DNA of 64,000 bases from an uncultured Olegusella sp. (GTDB lineage Bacteria; Actinomycetota; Coriobacteriia; Coriobacteriales; Atopobiaceae). Both the position numbers and the translations under genes were made by a program. Location: contig NZ_CAMXYY010000002.1 of NCBI RefSeq assembly GCF_947253395.1, positions 7,609 to 71,608 on the forward strand. Reading direction: 5' to 3'. A model generated the notes under the pieces. The model was not told where the DNA came from and did not search any database. It was given only the letters and a program-made list of their open reading frames with translations. Shown piece after piece: positions 56,015 to 64,000 of this stretch; position 1 is the stretch's first letter; each line of letters starts with the position of its first letter.

Positions 56015-56565
56015 GTGAGTTTACCGATTATGCCAACAAGCACATGGACAGATGCATTGACAATCTTATTACTTCCTTTGCAAAGGTGCGTACGGGCAGG
56101 GCAAACCCTCACGTGCTTAATCCGATCAAGGTTGACTATTATGGTCAACCAACGCCTATCACGCAGTTAGCAGCCGTCAAGGTTCCTGAGGCCTCTCTAC
56201 TTGTCGTGGAGCCTTGGGACAAAAGTGCGCTGCGTGCCATTGTTAAAGCTATTGAGGCTTCGGATTTGGGGATCACTCCTAACGAGGATGGCGTTGCTAT
56301 CCGTCTTCCTTTCCCTAAGCCAACCGAAGAGCGCCGTCGCGAGCTTTCAAAAGACTGCAGTAAGCTTGCTGAAGAAGCAAAAATTTCTATCCGCAATGCT
56401 CGCCGTGATGCTAATACTCGTGTTGATCGTGCTCAAAAAGAGGATGATTTGCCCGAGGATGAGGCCAATCGCACTAAGAAAGCTATTCAAAAACTCACTG
56501 ATGAGTACACGAAAAAAGTCGACGACTTGCTTAAGGCTAAGACTGCTGAAGTGATGGAGATCTAA
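56011..56565 (+). CDS. frr: Ribosome recycling factor
   Basis: 184-residue tRNA mimic that splits post-termination ribosomes with [69 protein letters not shown] are typical. ATGA overlap with pyrH and direct junction with uppS indicate one operon. Confidence 0.97.
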   Translation: MSEFTDYANKHMDRCIDNLITSFAKVRTGRANPHVLNPIKVDYYGQPTPITQLAAVKVPEASLLVVEPWDKSALRAIVKAIEASDLGITPNEDGVAIRLPFPKPTEERRRELSKDCSKLAEEAKISIRNARRDANTRVDRAQKEDDLPEDEANRTKKAIQKLTDEYTKKVDDLLKAKTAEVMEI

Positions 56566-57351
56566 GTGAAGCGTGACGAAGCAAAGCTTCGCGCCTATTA
56601 CCGTGATGCTCCTTCTGATATCAATCTTGATGATGTTGACTTAGCACGCATTCCAAGTCATGTTTCTATCATCATGGATGGTAATGGGCGTTGGGCACAG
56701 GCGCGAGGGTTAGACCGTGCAAAGGGCCATGTGGCAGGCGTTGATTCCTTACGCGAAGCAGTTACTACGAGCGTACGCTTGGGTTTTGATGTCCTGTCTG
56801 TCTATGCATTTTCTACGGAAAACTGGCGCCGACCTCAACGCGAAGTTGATCTCTTGATGCATCTGTTTGCAACAACTTTGGTTAAAGAGCTCCCTCTATT
56901 TCATCAAGAAAATGTACGACTACGTTTTTTTGGCGATCTCGAAGCGCTACCTCGTGAGACATATAAGGTGTTCCAAAAAGGTCTTGCAGAAACGGCCAAT
57001 CACACAGGTATGACCTTTGCTTTGGCGGTAAATTATGGTTCGCGTGCTGAGATTGTTCGCGCTGCCCGTCTTTTAGCGCACGACGTAGAGGATGGTAAGC
57101 TTTCTGCAGATGATATCGACAGCGAGATGTTTGCCTCGCGACTCTATACGGCAGGCCTTCCTGATCCCGAGCTTCTTATTCGTAGCTCGGGTGAGAAACG
57201 CTTGTCAAATTATTTGTTATGGCAGTTAGCCTATACCGAGTTTTATGTAACAGATACCTATTGGCCTGATTTTACGCGCTGGGACATGTTAAGGGCAATC
57301 CATGCATTCCAAAATCGTAACAGGCGCTTTGGGGGAGTGGTTAATAAGTGA
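56566..57351 (+). CDS. uppS: Isoprenyl (undecaprenyl) diphosphate synthase
   Basis: cis-prenyltransferase making the C55 lipid carrier for cell-wall synthesis. 261 residues: HVSIIMDGNGRWAQARGLDRAKGH with the catalytic Asp, VYAFSTENWRRP, and the C-terminal RSSGEKRLSNYLLWQLAYTEFYVTD. GTG start at the frr stop. Overlaps cdsA by four bases. Confidence 0.96.
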   Translation: MKRDEAKLRAYYRDAPSDINLDDVDLARIPSHVSIIMDGNGRWAQARGLDRAKGHVAGVDSLREAVTTSVRLGFDVLSVYAFSTENWRRPQREVDLLMHLFATTLVKELPLFHQENVRLRFFGDLEALPRETYKVFQKGLAETANHTGMTFALAVNYGSRAEIVRAARLLAHDVEDGKLSADDIDSEMFASRLYTAGLPDPELLIRSSGEKRLSNYLLWQLAYTEFYVTDTYWPDFTRWDMLRAIHAFQNRNRRFGGVVNK

Positions 57352-58307
57352 GTGGCGACGACAACTCCACGACAAGCAAGCAAAGTAAGCTGCGCAATCG
57401 TGGTATTGATGCGGGCATTGCTCGTCTTGAGGCACATCGCAAGTCTACGGCATCTTCGCGTGCTGAAGGCAAGCTTCGTGGACAGGTAGCGCGTGATAAT
57501 GCCGAAAAGCTCTTACAACGCAGCTTGTCGGGCGCTATCTACGCGATCACCATCTTTGTTTGCTTGTATTTGGGCACCATTCCTACTGCCGTTATTGTTG
57601 CTTTGATGGCATGGCTTTGTTGTTCCGAATTTTTTCGCATGGTGCGTATGGCGGGTCGTATGCCCAATGAACTTATTGGCCTGACAGCGGCCGCCCTTTT
57701 TCCACTTGTACCTTTGACCGGCAGCTATCCTTATCTGGTATTAGCAGTTTTTTTGCTTATTATGGCAAACGCTATTTGGTATGTGTTGACGCCACGTGCC
57801 ACCGCAGCAGATGTTGCACTATCGGTCTTTGGACCTATCTATACCTCACTGATGTATGCCAGCATCGTTGCAATTCGTTGCGTCGATCCGGGCAATACGG
57901 GGGCTTTTTTCACTTTTGCTGTTATGGGCTCAGTGTGGCTCAATGATGCGCTTGCATATTTTGTCGGGTCACGCTTTGGCAAGCATAAGCTGGCTCCCCA
58001 GATTTCGCCTAAGAAATCTCTTGAGGGTTTTTGGGGCGGTATGGTGGGCGGTATTATTCCTTGGATTATTCTTGCAATCCTTCATATCCGCGGTATGCAT
58101 TTTGGACTCGCAATTGCTGTGGGACTGCTTGTCTGTATTTCTGCTGTTTTGGGTGATTTATTTGAATCACGCATCAAACGCGGCGTTGGCGTTAAGGATT
58201 CAGGAAATATTATTCCTGGGCATGGAGGAATGCTCGACAGGGCTGATTCTATGCTTTTTGCGGGAACAGTTGCTTGGGCTGCCTTGTTGTTAGGAGGCAT
58301 TTTGTGA
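57348..58307 (+). CDS. cdsA: Phosphatidate cytidylyltransferase
   Basis: Makes CDP-diacylglycerol for phospholipid synthesis. 319 residues: a charged cytoplasmic N-terminus of about 60 residues, then eight or so spans, with the CDP-binding signature DLFESRIKRGVGVKDSGNIIPGHGGMLDRADSM near the C-terminus. GTG start overlapping uppS. Confidence 0.95.
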   Translation: MSGDDNSTTSKQSKLRNRGIDAGIARLEAHRKSTASSRAEGKLRGQVARDNAEKLLQRSLSGAIYAITIFVCLYLGTIPTAVIVALMAWLCCSEFFRMVRMAGRMPNELIGLTAAALFPLVPLTGSYPYLVLAVFLLIMANAIWYVLTPRATAADVALSVFGPIYTSLMYASIVAIRCVDPGNTGAFFTFAVMGSVWLNDALAYFVGSRFGKHKLAPQISPKKSLEGFWGGMVGGIIPWIILAILHIRGMHFGLAIAVGLLVCISAVLGDLFESRIKRGVGVKDSGNIIPGHGGMLDRADSMLFAGTVAWAALLLGGIL

Positions 58308-59503
58308 GTATCTTTGAAGATACATCACCCAAGAGTCCTCGTCCGCGCCCACTGCGTGTAGCAGTTTTGGGCGCGTCGGGTTCTATTGGGACTCAAACTT
58401 TGGATGTTTGTCGGCAGCATGCTGATAAATTGCAGGTAGTTGCCCTATCGGTGTGGTCTGCGACAGATAAACTTGTTGCAGCTGCGCGTGAATTTGGCGT
58501 GAAATATGTCGGTATAGGCGATAAGACCCATGCGCATGATGGCGTACTTGATGGCCTGCCTTTAGACTGTCAAATTTTTTCAGGTGATGAAGCTTCAACT
58601 GAGCTCGCTATTCTTCCTGAAGTTGATTGTGTTGTGTCAGCTGTAGTGGGATTTGCGGGTATTCGTTGTGGATATGAAGCCCTTAAGGCCAAAAAAATTC
58701 TTGCGTATGCCAATAAAGAGTCTATTGTCTGTGGCGGAGACCTTTTAATGCCTCTCGCAGGGCCAGGACAGCTTATTCCTGTTGACTCTGAGCACAGCGC
58801 TATTTTCCAATGCTTGGTGGGTGAGCGTACTCGTGACGTGTATTGCCTATGGCTTACCTGTTCTGGTGGTCCTTTTTATGGCAAAAAACGTGAGGAGTTG
58901 GCTGGTGTAAAAGCTGCCGATGCTTTAGCACATCCTACGTGGGCTATGGGACCTAAGATTACCATCGATTCAGCTACGCTTGCCAATAAGGGCCTTGAAG
59001 TACTTGAAGCACATCAGCTGTTTGAGGTCTCAGTCGACCAGGTACGCGTACTTATTCAGCGGCAAAGTCGTATTCATTCGATGGTAGAGTTCAGCGATGG
59101 CGTTGTCATGGCTCAACTTGGGCCGTCTGACATGCGCCTGCCTATTCAGTATGCACTTAGCTACCCTGAGCGCTGGGAAACCCCCGCAGCGCGTATTGAC
59201 TGGTGTAGTGTTCCTGCTATGAGTTTTGGTGAGGCTGATGAGAAGACTTTTGGCTGCCTAGCTTTGGCAAAACGTGCAGGAAAGCAGGGCGGAACGGCGC
59301 CTTGTGTTATGAATGCAGCCAATGAAATAGCAAATCTCGCTTTTCGTCAGGGTCGTTGTGGTTTCCTTGATATCGAGCATATTATTCGTTCTGTTATGGA
59401 TGAAATGGATAGTAGCGTTGTTGAAAGTATTGAGCAGCTTGTTGCTATCGACGCAGAAGCTCGTAGGCGTGCCACAAATGTTCTTGAGAGGTGTGGCGCT
59501 TAA
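58304..59503 (+). CDS. dxr: 1-deoxy-D-xylulose 5-phosphate reductoisomerase
   Basis: Second MEP-pathway step, giving MEP from DXP with NADPH. About 399 residues: VAVLGASGSIGTQTLDVCRQH, ANKESIVCGGDLL, PVDSEHSAIFQCL, HPTWAMGPKITIDSATLANKGLEVLEAH. The GTG at 58304 is in the cdsA stop region with AGGAGG seven bases upstream; an earlier in-frame ATG (58274) lies inside cdsA and is rejected. Confidence 0.95.
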   Translation: MSIFEDTSPKSPRPRPLRVAVLGASGSIGTQTLDVCRQHADKLQVVALSVWSATDKLVAAAREFGVKYVGIGDKTHAHDGVLDGLPLDCQIFSGDEASTELAILPEVDCVVSAVVGFAGIRCGYEALKAKKILAYANKESIVCGGDLLMPLAGPGQLIPVDSEHSAIFQCLVGERTRDVYCLWLTCSGGPFYGKKREELAGVKAADALAHPTWAMGPKITIDSATLANKGLEVLEAHQLFEVSVDQVRVLIQRQSRIHSMVEFSDGVVMAQLGPSDMRLPIQYALSYPERWETPAARIDWCSVPAMSFGEADEKTFGCLALAKRAGKQGGTAPCVMNAANEIANLAFRQGRCGFLDIEHIIRSVMDEMDSSVVESIEQLVAIDAEARRRATNVLERCGA

Positions 59504-60858
59504 TGGGAGCTGTATCGGCACTATTCTGGGGACTTCTTATCCTTTCTATACTTGTGACTGTCCATGAGGCAGGGCATTTTCTTGCAGCGCGAGCTTGTGG
59601 CATGCGTGTAACAGAGTTTTATTTGGGTATGCCCAGTCGCTTTCACTTGGCAAAGAAGTCAAAAAAATATGGTACGGAATTTGGAGTAACTCCGCTGTTA
59701 CTTGGCGGTTATACCAGGATTTGTGGGATGGAAAATGCTGGCGACGAGCATTTATCTGAAATTTTTGCGTATGTGCAAAAACAAGGTCGTTGCGACTCGA
59801 GCCAGATTGCGAACGCTCTTTCTATAGACGAAGAAGAAGTTGAAGCCAACCTGAATGTTTTATTTGATTGGGCCGCTCTTCGTGATTGTGGCATGCTCGA
59901 GCAGGATGAGAAAAATGTTTTGGTTGCAAGCACCCTTGCTCGTGATCCTTTCATGCTCACGGAATATGATCGTGGACACAACTTTGAGCTTAAAGGTAGT
60001 ACCTCAGAAGGGGAGGTGCGCCCTCTTGTTGATGCTAAGACAGCTCTGGAGTTTGAGCGTGCGCGCACCTACGATGGCAAGGGCTTTTTTAAGCGCTTCT
60101 TTTGCCTTATTGCAGGTCCTGCAGTCAATATTGTGTTGGCATTCTTGGTTGTCGTGGGTGTTTCTATGGCAACAGGCTTTGAGGTCGTATCTGGTACCAA
60201 TGAAATTGGGGCTGTGACCAGTGATAGCTTGGCACAAAAAGCTGGCCTTAAGGCAGGCGATAAAATTATAGCGATTAATGATACGGCGGTACAAAATTGG
60301 CCTGAGATTGTCGATTCGCTCGATAAAGAGTTTAAAGATCCTCATCCTTTTGAGTTGAGCTACGAACGTGCTGGCAAACAGCAAAAAACTACTATCAATT
60401 TGCCACGTGATGGAAGCGTCAAGTTGATTGGTATTGCTGCCAAGACCACACATGCTTACCCCAATTTTTTTGAAGCATCCCATATAGCCTGGTCGTATGC
60501 CCAGATAATTGCAGGCTCTGCTGTACGTCTTATTATGCCTCAACACACTGTTGAAGTGCTCTCTCAGTCATCCTCAGTCGTTGGTATTTCGGTTATGGCC
60601 TCTGAGGCAGCACATTCTGGCATTCACAGTTTATTGATGTTTGCTGCATTAATTTCGATGTCTTTAGGCTTTATGAATCTGCTGCCTATTCCTCCATTGG
60701 ATGGCGGCAAGATTTTGATTGAAATGATTCAGGCAAGTATTAAAAGACCCATGTCCCTCAAGGCAAAAGCAGTTTTGAGCTATATCGGGCTTGCGCTGCT
60801 GCTCGCGCTGTTTGTCTTTGCAGTAGGCAATGACGTTTTGCATTTCATCATCCGCTAA
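59503..60858 (+). CDS. rseP: Site-2 intramembrane metalloprotease RseP with an inserted winged-helix-like domain
   Basis: About 451 residues. Zinc motif HEAGH (21-25) in the first span, second catalytic region MNLLPIPPLDGGKI (about 400), membrane segment KRFFCLIAGPAVNIVLAFLVVVG (about 197-219) and one PDZ domain (about 226-310, GLKAGDKIIAIND). The cytoplasmic segment between the first span and the GPxVN helix is about 120 residues rather than the usual 40 or so. Residues 82-125 there read like a winged helix (LSEIFAYVQKQGRCDSSQIA, then NALSIDEEEVEANLNVLFDW). The ATG at 59503 overlaps the dxr stop; a GTG at 59491 is possible. The substrate, perhaps an anti-sigma factor, is not in the window. 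Confidence 0.88.
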   Translation: MGAVSALFWGLLILSILVTVHEAGHFLAARACGMRVTEFYLGMPSRFHLAKKSKKYGTEFGVTPLLLGGYTRICGMENAGDEHLSEIFAYVQKQGRCDSSQIANALSIDEEEVEANLNVLFDWAALRDCGMLEQDEKNVLVASTLARDPFMLTEYDRGHNFELKGSTSEGEVRPLVDAKTALEFERARTYDGKGFFKRFFCLIAGPAVNIVLAFLVVVGVSMATGFEVVSGTNEIGAVTSDSLAQKAGLKAGDKIIAINDTAVQNWPEIVDSLDKEFKDPHPFELSYERAGKQQKTTINLPRDGSVKLIGIAAKTTHAYPNFFEASHIAWSYAQIIAGSAVRLIMPQHTVEVLSQSSSVVGISVMASEAAHSGIHSLLMFAALISMSLGFMNLLPIPPLDGGKILIEMIQASIKRPMSLKAKAVLSYIGLALLLALFVFAVGNDVLHFIIR

Positions 60859-60886
60859 TATCACCACTCAGTCAAAGGGGAGAGGT

Positions 60887-61963
60887 ATGAGTAGCGAGCT
60901 TCCTCATAACAAGACGCGCCGAGTCGTGGTGGGTTCTGTAGCAGTTGGTGCTGGTGCGCCTGTATCAGTACAGTCAATGTGCAATACAAAAACGGATGAT
61001 GCAGCGGCCACCCTTCACCAAATTGCTGAATTTGCAACGGCAGGGTGTGAAATTGTGCGTGTAACTTTGCCCTCTGCTGCAGCTATCTCTTCATTTGAAC
61101 GTATCTGTGCCGAAAGTCCTTTGCCGGTCGTGGCAGATATCCACTTTGACTATAAGCTTGCTCTTGCAGCTATTCATGCTGGAGCGGCGGCTATTCGCAT
61201 TAATCCAGGCAATATCGGATCTTTTGATCGAGTTGATGCAGTTATTGATGAGTCTGGTGCTGCTGGTACGGCAATTCGTATTGGTGTCAATGCAGGTTCT
61301 TTAGATAGGGAAGTAGACGCTCGAAAGGATTTGAATCTAGCTCAGAAGCTTGTCGAAAGTGCCGTTAGCTTTTCTCAACATTTTGAAGAGCGTGGTTTTC
61401 AGAATTTTGTGCTTTCCGCAAAAGTCCATGGGGTATCAGAAACCATCGAAGTCAATCGCATGCTTTCGCAAGCACTACCCGAGGTACCTTTGCATATTGG
61501 TGTGACCGAAGCCGGCACTGCTCGCCAAGGCACGGTCAAAAGTGCTATAGCGCTGGGTACTCTGCTTGCTGAGGGCATCGGTGATACCATGCGCGTTTCT
61601 TTGACAGCAAATCCTGTTGAGGAAGTACGTGTGGGTTGGGATATCCTTTCTTCGTTGGGAATTCGTCGCCTTCATCCTGAGCTTGTGAGTTGTCCTACCT
61701 GTGGTCGTACTCAAGTTAACCTTATTGAGATTTCGCGCAAAGTTGAAGAACGTCTGCAGACTTTACGCGTACCTATTTCGGTGGCTGTTATGGGCTGTGT
61801 GGTTAACGGTCCAGGCGAAGCACGGAGTGCTGACATTGGCGTTGCCTGTGGTAGGGGAACCGCGATGCTCTTTGCCAAAGGCAAACCCATTCGTAAAGTA
61901 GCTGAAAAAGATATTGTTGAAGAGTTGTTTGCTGAAATTGCCCAGCGCTGCCCTGCATCTTAA
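60887..61963 (+). CDS. ispG: 4-hydroxy-3-methylbut-2-enyl diphosphate synthase
   Basis: [4Fe-4S] enzyme of the MEP pathway, about 358 residues. TIM-barrel part starts RVVVGSVAVGAGAPVSVQSM; INPGNIG and NAGSLD are typical. The cluster ligands are in SCPTCGRTQVNL and MGCVVNGPGEA. The ATG at 60887 follows AAGGGGAGAGG. The dxr-rseP-ispG-proS order is a common bacterial arrangement. Confidence 0.96.
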   Translation: MSSELPHNKTRRVVVGSVAVGAGAPVSVQSMCNTKTDDAAATLHQIAEFATAGCEIVRVTLPSAAAISSFERICAESPLPVVADIHFDYKLALAAIHAGAAAIRINPGNIGSFDRVDAVIDESGAAGTAIRIGVNAGSLDREVDARKDLNLAQKLVESAVSFSQHFEERGFQNFVLSAKVHGVSETIEVNRMLSQALPEVPLHIGVTEAGTARQGTVKSAIALGTLLAEGIGDTMRVSLTANPVEEVRVGWDILSSLGIRRLHPELVSCPTCGRTQVNLIEISRKVEERLQTLRVPISVAVMGCVVNGPGEARSADIGVACGRGTAMLFAKGKPIRKVAEKDIVEELFAEIAQRCPAS

Positions 61964-62006
61964 GGCTAGTATGGGTGAGCTTATGTTTTGAGCGGAAGGA
62001 TTTTGG

Positions 62007-63734
62007 ATGATGAATTATATGAGGATGTCGCGCCTCTATGCTCCGACTCTCAAGGAAGATCCCACAGAGGCTGAGCTTGCGAGTCACAGACTCCTTTTGC
62101 GTGCGGGTATGATTCGCAAAGAAGCTGCGGGGCTTTATGCGTATTTACCTCTTGCTTGGCGCTCTATCCGCAAGATTGAAAATATCTGTCGCGAGGAGCA
62201 GGAAGCAATCAATTCCCAAGAGATGATGGTCCCTATCTTGACTGATGCTGAACTTTGGCATCAATCTGGTCGTTGGGACGCGTATGGTCCGGAGCTCATG
62301 CGTTTTTCAGACCGCCATAACCGTGAATTTGCCCTTGGTCCCACTCATGAGGAGACTTTTACCGACTTGGTGCGTAGCGAGCTTCGTAGCTACAAGCAGT
62401 TGCCTGTAACGCTCTATCAAATTCAGGATAAATTTCGTGATGAGTTACGCCCTCGCTTTGGTTTGATGCGCGGTCGTGAGTTCATCATGAAAGACGGGTA
62501 TTCCTTCTCAGCTACGCAAGAGTCTCTACAAGAGTGTTATGACATGCAGAAAGACGCATATGCACGTTTCTGCCTTCGCTGTGGTTTGCGTGCGCTGCCC
62601 GTAGCCGCTGACTCTGGTCAAATCGGCGGTGACACTTCTGTTGAGTACATGGCTTTGGCTGATGCGGGCGAAGCTGCGCTTGTCTATTGTGATGAATGTG
62701 GTTTTGCAGCTAATACTGAGGCCGCAACAGCTCACTGTGAAGTAATTGATGATGTTACGGGCGAGCTCACGCGTGTTGAGACACCTCATGTCACGAGCAT
62801 TGCAGATTTAGCGACTTTTCTTGAAGTGCCTGAGGCGCAAACACGCAAAGCAATTGCCCTCATTGATGGTGAGGGTCAAGCTTGGATTGTTATGGTTCCT
62901 GGTGACCATGAGATCAATGATGTCAAAACTGGTCACGCCTTTGGTGAGTATCACCTTATGACTGATGAAGAACTTGAGCTTGCTGGTCTTCAGAAAGGTT
63001 TTATGGGGCCAGTAAATGTTCCTGACGGTGTTTTTGTAGCCGCAGATATTGCACTTAAAAATTCAAAGTCATGGCTTGTGGGTGCAAACGAGGCGGGTTA
63101 CCATTTGCGTTCTGCTCAACTTGGCCATGATTTCGAGATAAACCAGTGGGTTGATGTGATTACCACTAAAGCTGGGGATATGTGCCCCCATTGTGGACAG
63201 ACACTTTCTGGCGCTCGTGGCATTGAGTGTGGACAAGTATTCCAACTAGGTACTAAGTATTCTGAAGCAATGGGAGCTACGTTTACCGATGCTGATGGTA
63301 AAGAAAAGCCACTCATCATGGGATGTTATGGCATTGGCATTTCGCGTACACTTGCGGCAGTAGTTGAACAACATCACGACGAAGCAGGTATTATATGGCC
63401 TGTTTCTGTTGCGCCTTATGAAGTTGAGGTTATCTCGCTCGATAATAAGGGAGAGGTTTTTGAAGCTGCAAAGCAAGTTGCTACCAAGCTTACTGAGACG
63501 GGCTTGGATGTTTTGCTTGATGATCGCAAAGAACGACCTGGTGTTAAATTTGCCGAAGCAGATTTGATGGGATTCCCTTGGCAAGTAGTTATTGGCAAGC
63601 GTGGTCTTAAGATGGGTATTGCAGAGCTTAAGTGCCGTGCAACGGGAAAACGCGAGGATATTGCGCTCGATGAGCTTGCAGACAGGCTGAGTGAGCAGAT
63701 TGTTCCTGCGCGTATGGGTCTTTTAGCCAAGTAG
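62007..63734 (+). CDS. proS: Prolyl-tRNA synthetase (bacterial type)
   Basis: Class II synthetase, 575 residues: MSRLYAPTLKEDPTEAELASHRLLLRAGMIRKEAAGLYAYLPLAWRS start region, motif 2 FRDELRPRFGLMRGREFIMKDGYSF, and an editing (INS) domain in the middle (about 225-385, LEVPEAQTRKAIALIDG). Motif 3 GCYGIGISRTLAAVVEQ and the anticodon-binding domain follow. The GGAAGGA site six bases before the ATG at 62007 fixes the start. Confidence 0.96.
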   Translation: MMNYMRMSRLYAPTLKEDPTEAELASHRLLLRAGMIRKEAAGLYAYLPLAWRSIRKIENICREEQEAINSQEMMVPILTDAELWHQSGRWDAYGPELMRFSDRHNREFALGPTHEETFTDLVRSELRSYKQLPVTLYQIQDKFRDELRPRFGLMRGREFIMKDGYSFSATQESLQECYDMQKDAYARFCLRCGLRALPVAADSGQIGGDTSVEYMALADAGEAALVYCDECGFAANTEAATAHCEVIDDVTGELTRVETPHVTSIADLATFLEVPEAQTRKAIALIDGEGQAWIVMVPGDHEINDVKTGHAFGEYHLMTDEELELAGLQKGFMGPVNVPDGVFVAADIALKNSKSWLVGANEAGYHLRSAQLGHDFEINQWVDVITTKAGDMCPHCGQTLSGARGIECGQVFQLGTKYSEAMGATFTDADGKEKPLIMGCYGIGISRTLAAVVEQHHDEAGIIWPVSVAPYEVEVISLDNKGEVFEAAKQVATKLTETGLDVLLDDRKERPGVKFAEADLMGFPWQVVIGKRGLKMGIAELKCRATGKREDIALDELADRLSEQIVPARMGLLAK

Positions 63735-63755
63735 TACACAGTCTCAGCAATCTGC

Positions 63756-63800
63756 CACGTCAAGTGATCACAAAATTTTTTTGAAAGATTGCTTGACGTG
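63756..63800. repeat. Inverted repeat overlapping the tRNA-Ala promoter
   Basis: CACGTCAAG (63756-63764) and CTTGACGTG (63792-63800) are perfect nine-base inverted copies; the right copy contains the -35 box of the tRNA promoter. A second pair, GCAATCT (63747-63753) and AGATTGC (63786-63792), interlocks with it in pseudoknot order. Could be an operator or part of the proS transcript end. Confidence 0.4.
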
Positions 63801-63820
63801 AAGTTTTGCTCTGCTATAGT
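63793..63820 (+). promoter_or_regulatory. Promoter of tRNA-Ala
   Basis: TTGACG (63793-63798), 16-base spacer, TATAGT (63815-63820), 19 bases before the mature 5' end. Confidence 0.75.
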
Positions 63821-63839
63821 TACTAACGCACCAACGCAC

Positions 63840-63915
63840 GGGGATATAGCTCAGCTGGGAGAGCGCATGACTGGCAGTCATGAGGTCAGGGGTTCGATCC
63901 CCCTTATCTCCACCA
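63840..63915 (+). tRNA. tRNA-Ala (anticodon GGC)
   Basis: 76-nucleotide cloverleaf with encoded CCA. Acceptor GGGGATA/TATCTCC (one G-U), D-arm GCTCAGCTGGGAGAGC, anticodon stem CATGA/TCATG with loop CTGGCAG, and T-arm with GGTTCGATCC. Anticodon GGC reads GCC and GCU alanine codons. Confidence 0.96.
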
Positions 63916-63929
63916 TTTGATTTTGTGAT

Positions 63930-63976
63930 AGCGCCCCTGTTTACCTGCGGTTTTGCAGGAGCAGGGGCGCTCTTTT
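63930..63976 (+). terminator. Terminator of tRNA-Ala
   Basis: AGCGCCCCTG (63930-63939) pairs with CAGGGGCGCT (63962-63971), with an inner CCTGC/GCAGG pair, followed by CTTTTTG. Confidence 0.9.
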
Positions 63977-64000
63977 TGTGTCTAGTGGCTCAAACTGTCT

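Overview
The window looks like a stretch of bacterial chromosome with moderate GC (mid-40s by eye). It is dense with housekeeping genes and contains no insertion sequence, prophage or CRISPR array that I can see. The protein sequences, the gene neighbourhoods, the frequent GTG/TTG starts with strong AGGAGG-type Shine-Dalgarno (SD) sites, the two-subunit glycyl-tRNA synthetase, a complete MEP isoprenoid arm and ECF transport together suggest a Coriobacteriia member, probably Atopobiaceae (Atopobium/Lancefieldella-like). That placement is an inference from sequence feel, not from a search.

Layout. 1-2.1 kb: trpS and a degenerate 5-formyl-THF cyclo-ligase relative. 2.1-11.5 kb: one locus with all seven shikimate-pathway steps plus the Phe and Tyr branches. 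It is split into a minus-strand block (aroA, aroC, pheA, an aroE-aroK fusion, and an aroQ carrying an N-terminal PTS EIIB domain) and a divergent plus-strand block (aroF, tyrA, aroB). 11.5-18.6 kb: tRNA-Arg(CCG), a P-type ATPase, aconitase, a zinc-ribbon membrane protein and a cyclophilin. 18.6-27.1 kb: a cell-elongation operon (TPR membrane protein, mreB, mreC, mreD, PBP2, rodA, DUF697-like protein). 27.2-35.9 kb: rplU-rpmA with a folded leader, then a tryptophan ECF transporter operon (trpP, fused ecfAA, ecfT) behind a classical Trp leader-peptide attenuator, then obg-proB-nadD-yqeK-rsfS.

36-46.5 kb: dinB (reverse), rpsP-khpA-rimM-trmD-lepB, glyQ-glyS, a truncated PPDK-regulator-like gene and ppdK. 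46.6-53.3 kb: rplS, rnhB, yraN, comM, dprA, trmFO and a xerC-type recombinase. 53.3-64 kb: rpsB-tsf with a structured leader, pyrH-frr-uppS-cdsA-dxr-rseP-ispG-proS, and tRNA-Ala(GGC).

Most worth attention: (1) the PTS EIIB-AroQ fusion with its phospho-acceptor cysteine intact, inside the full shikimate locus; (2) the complete set of mutually exclusive RNA hairpins and a Trp-rich leader peptide ahead of an ECF tryptophan importer; (3) a site-2 protease (RseP) with a winged-helix-like insertion; (4) a free-standing N-terminal half of the PPDK regulatory protein next to ppdK, with a long hairpin between them; (5) structured leaders before rplU, rpsB and rplS. Promoter, hairpin and start-site calls were made by eye; no folding energies or database searches were run.
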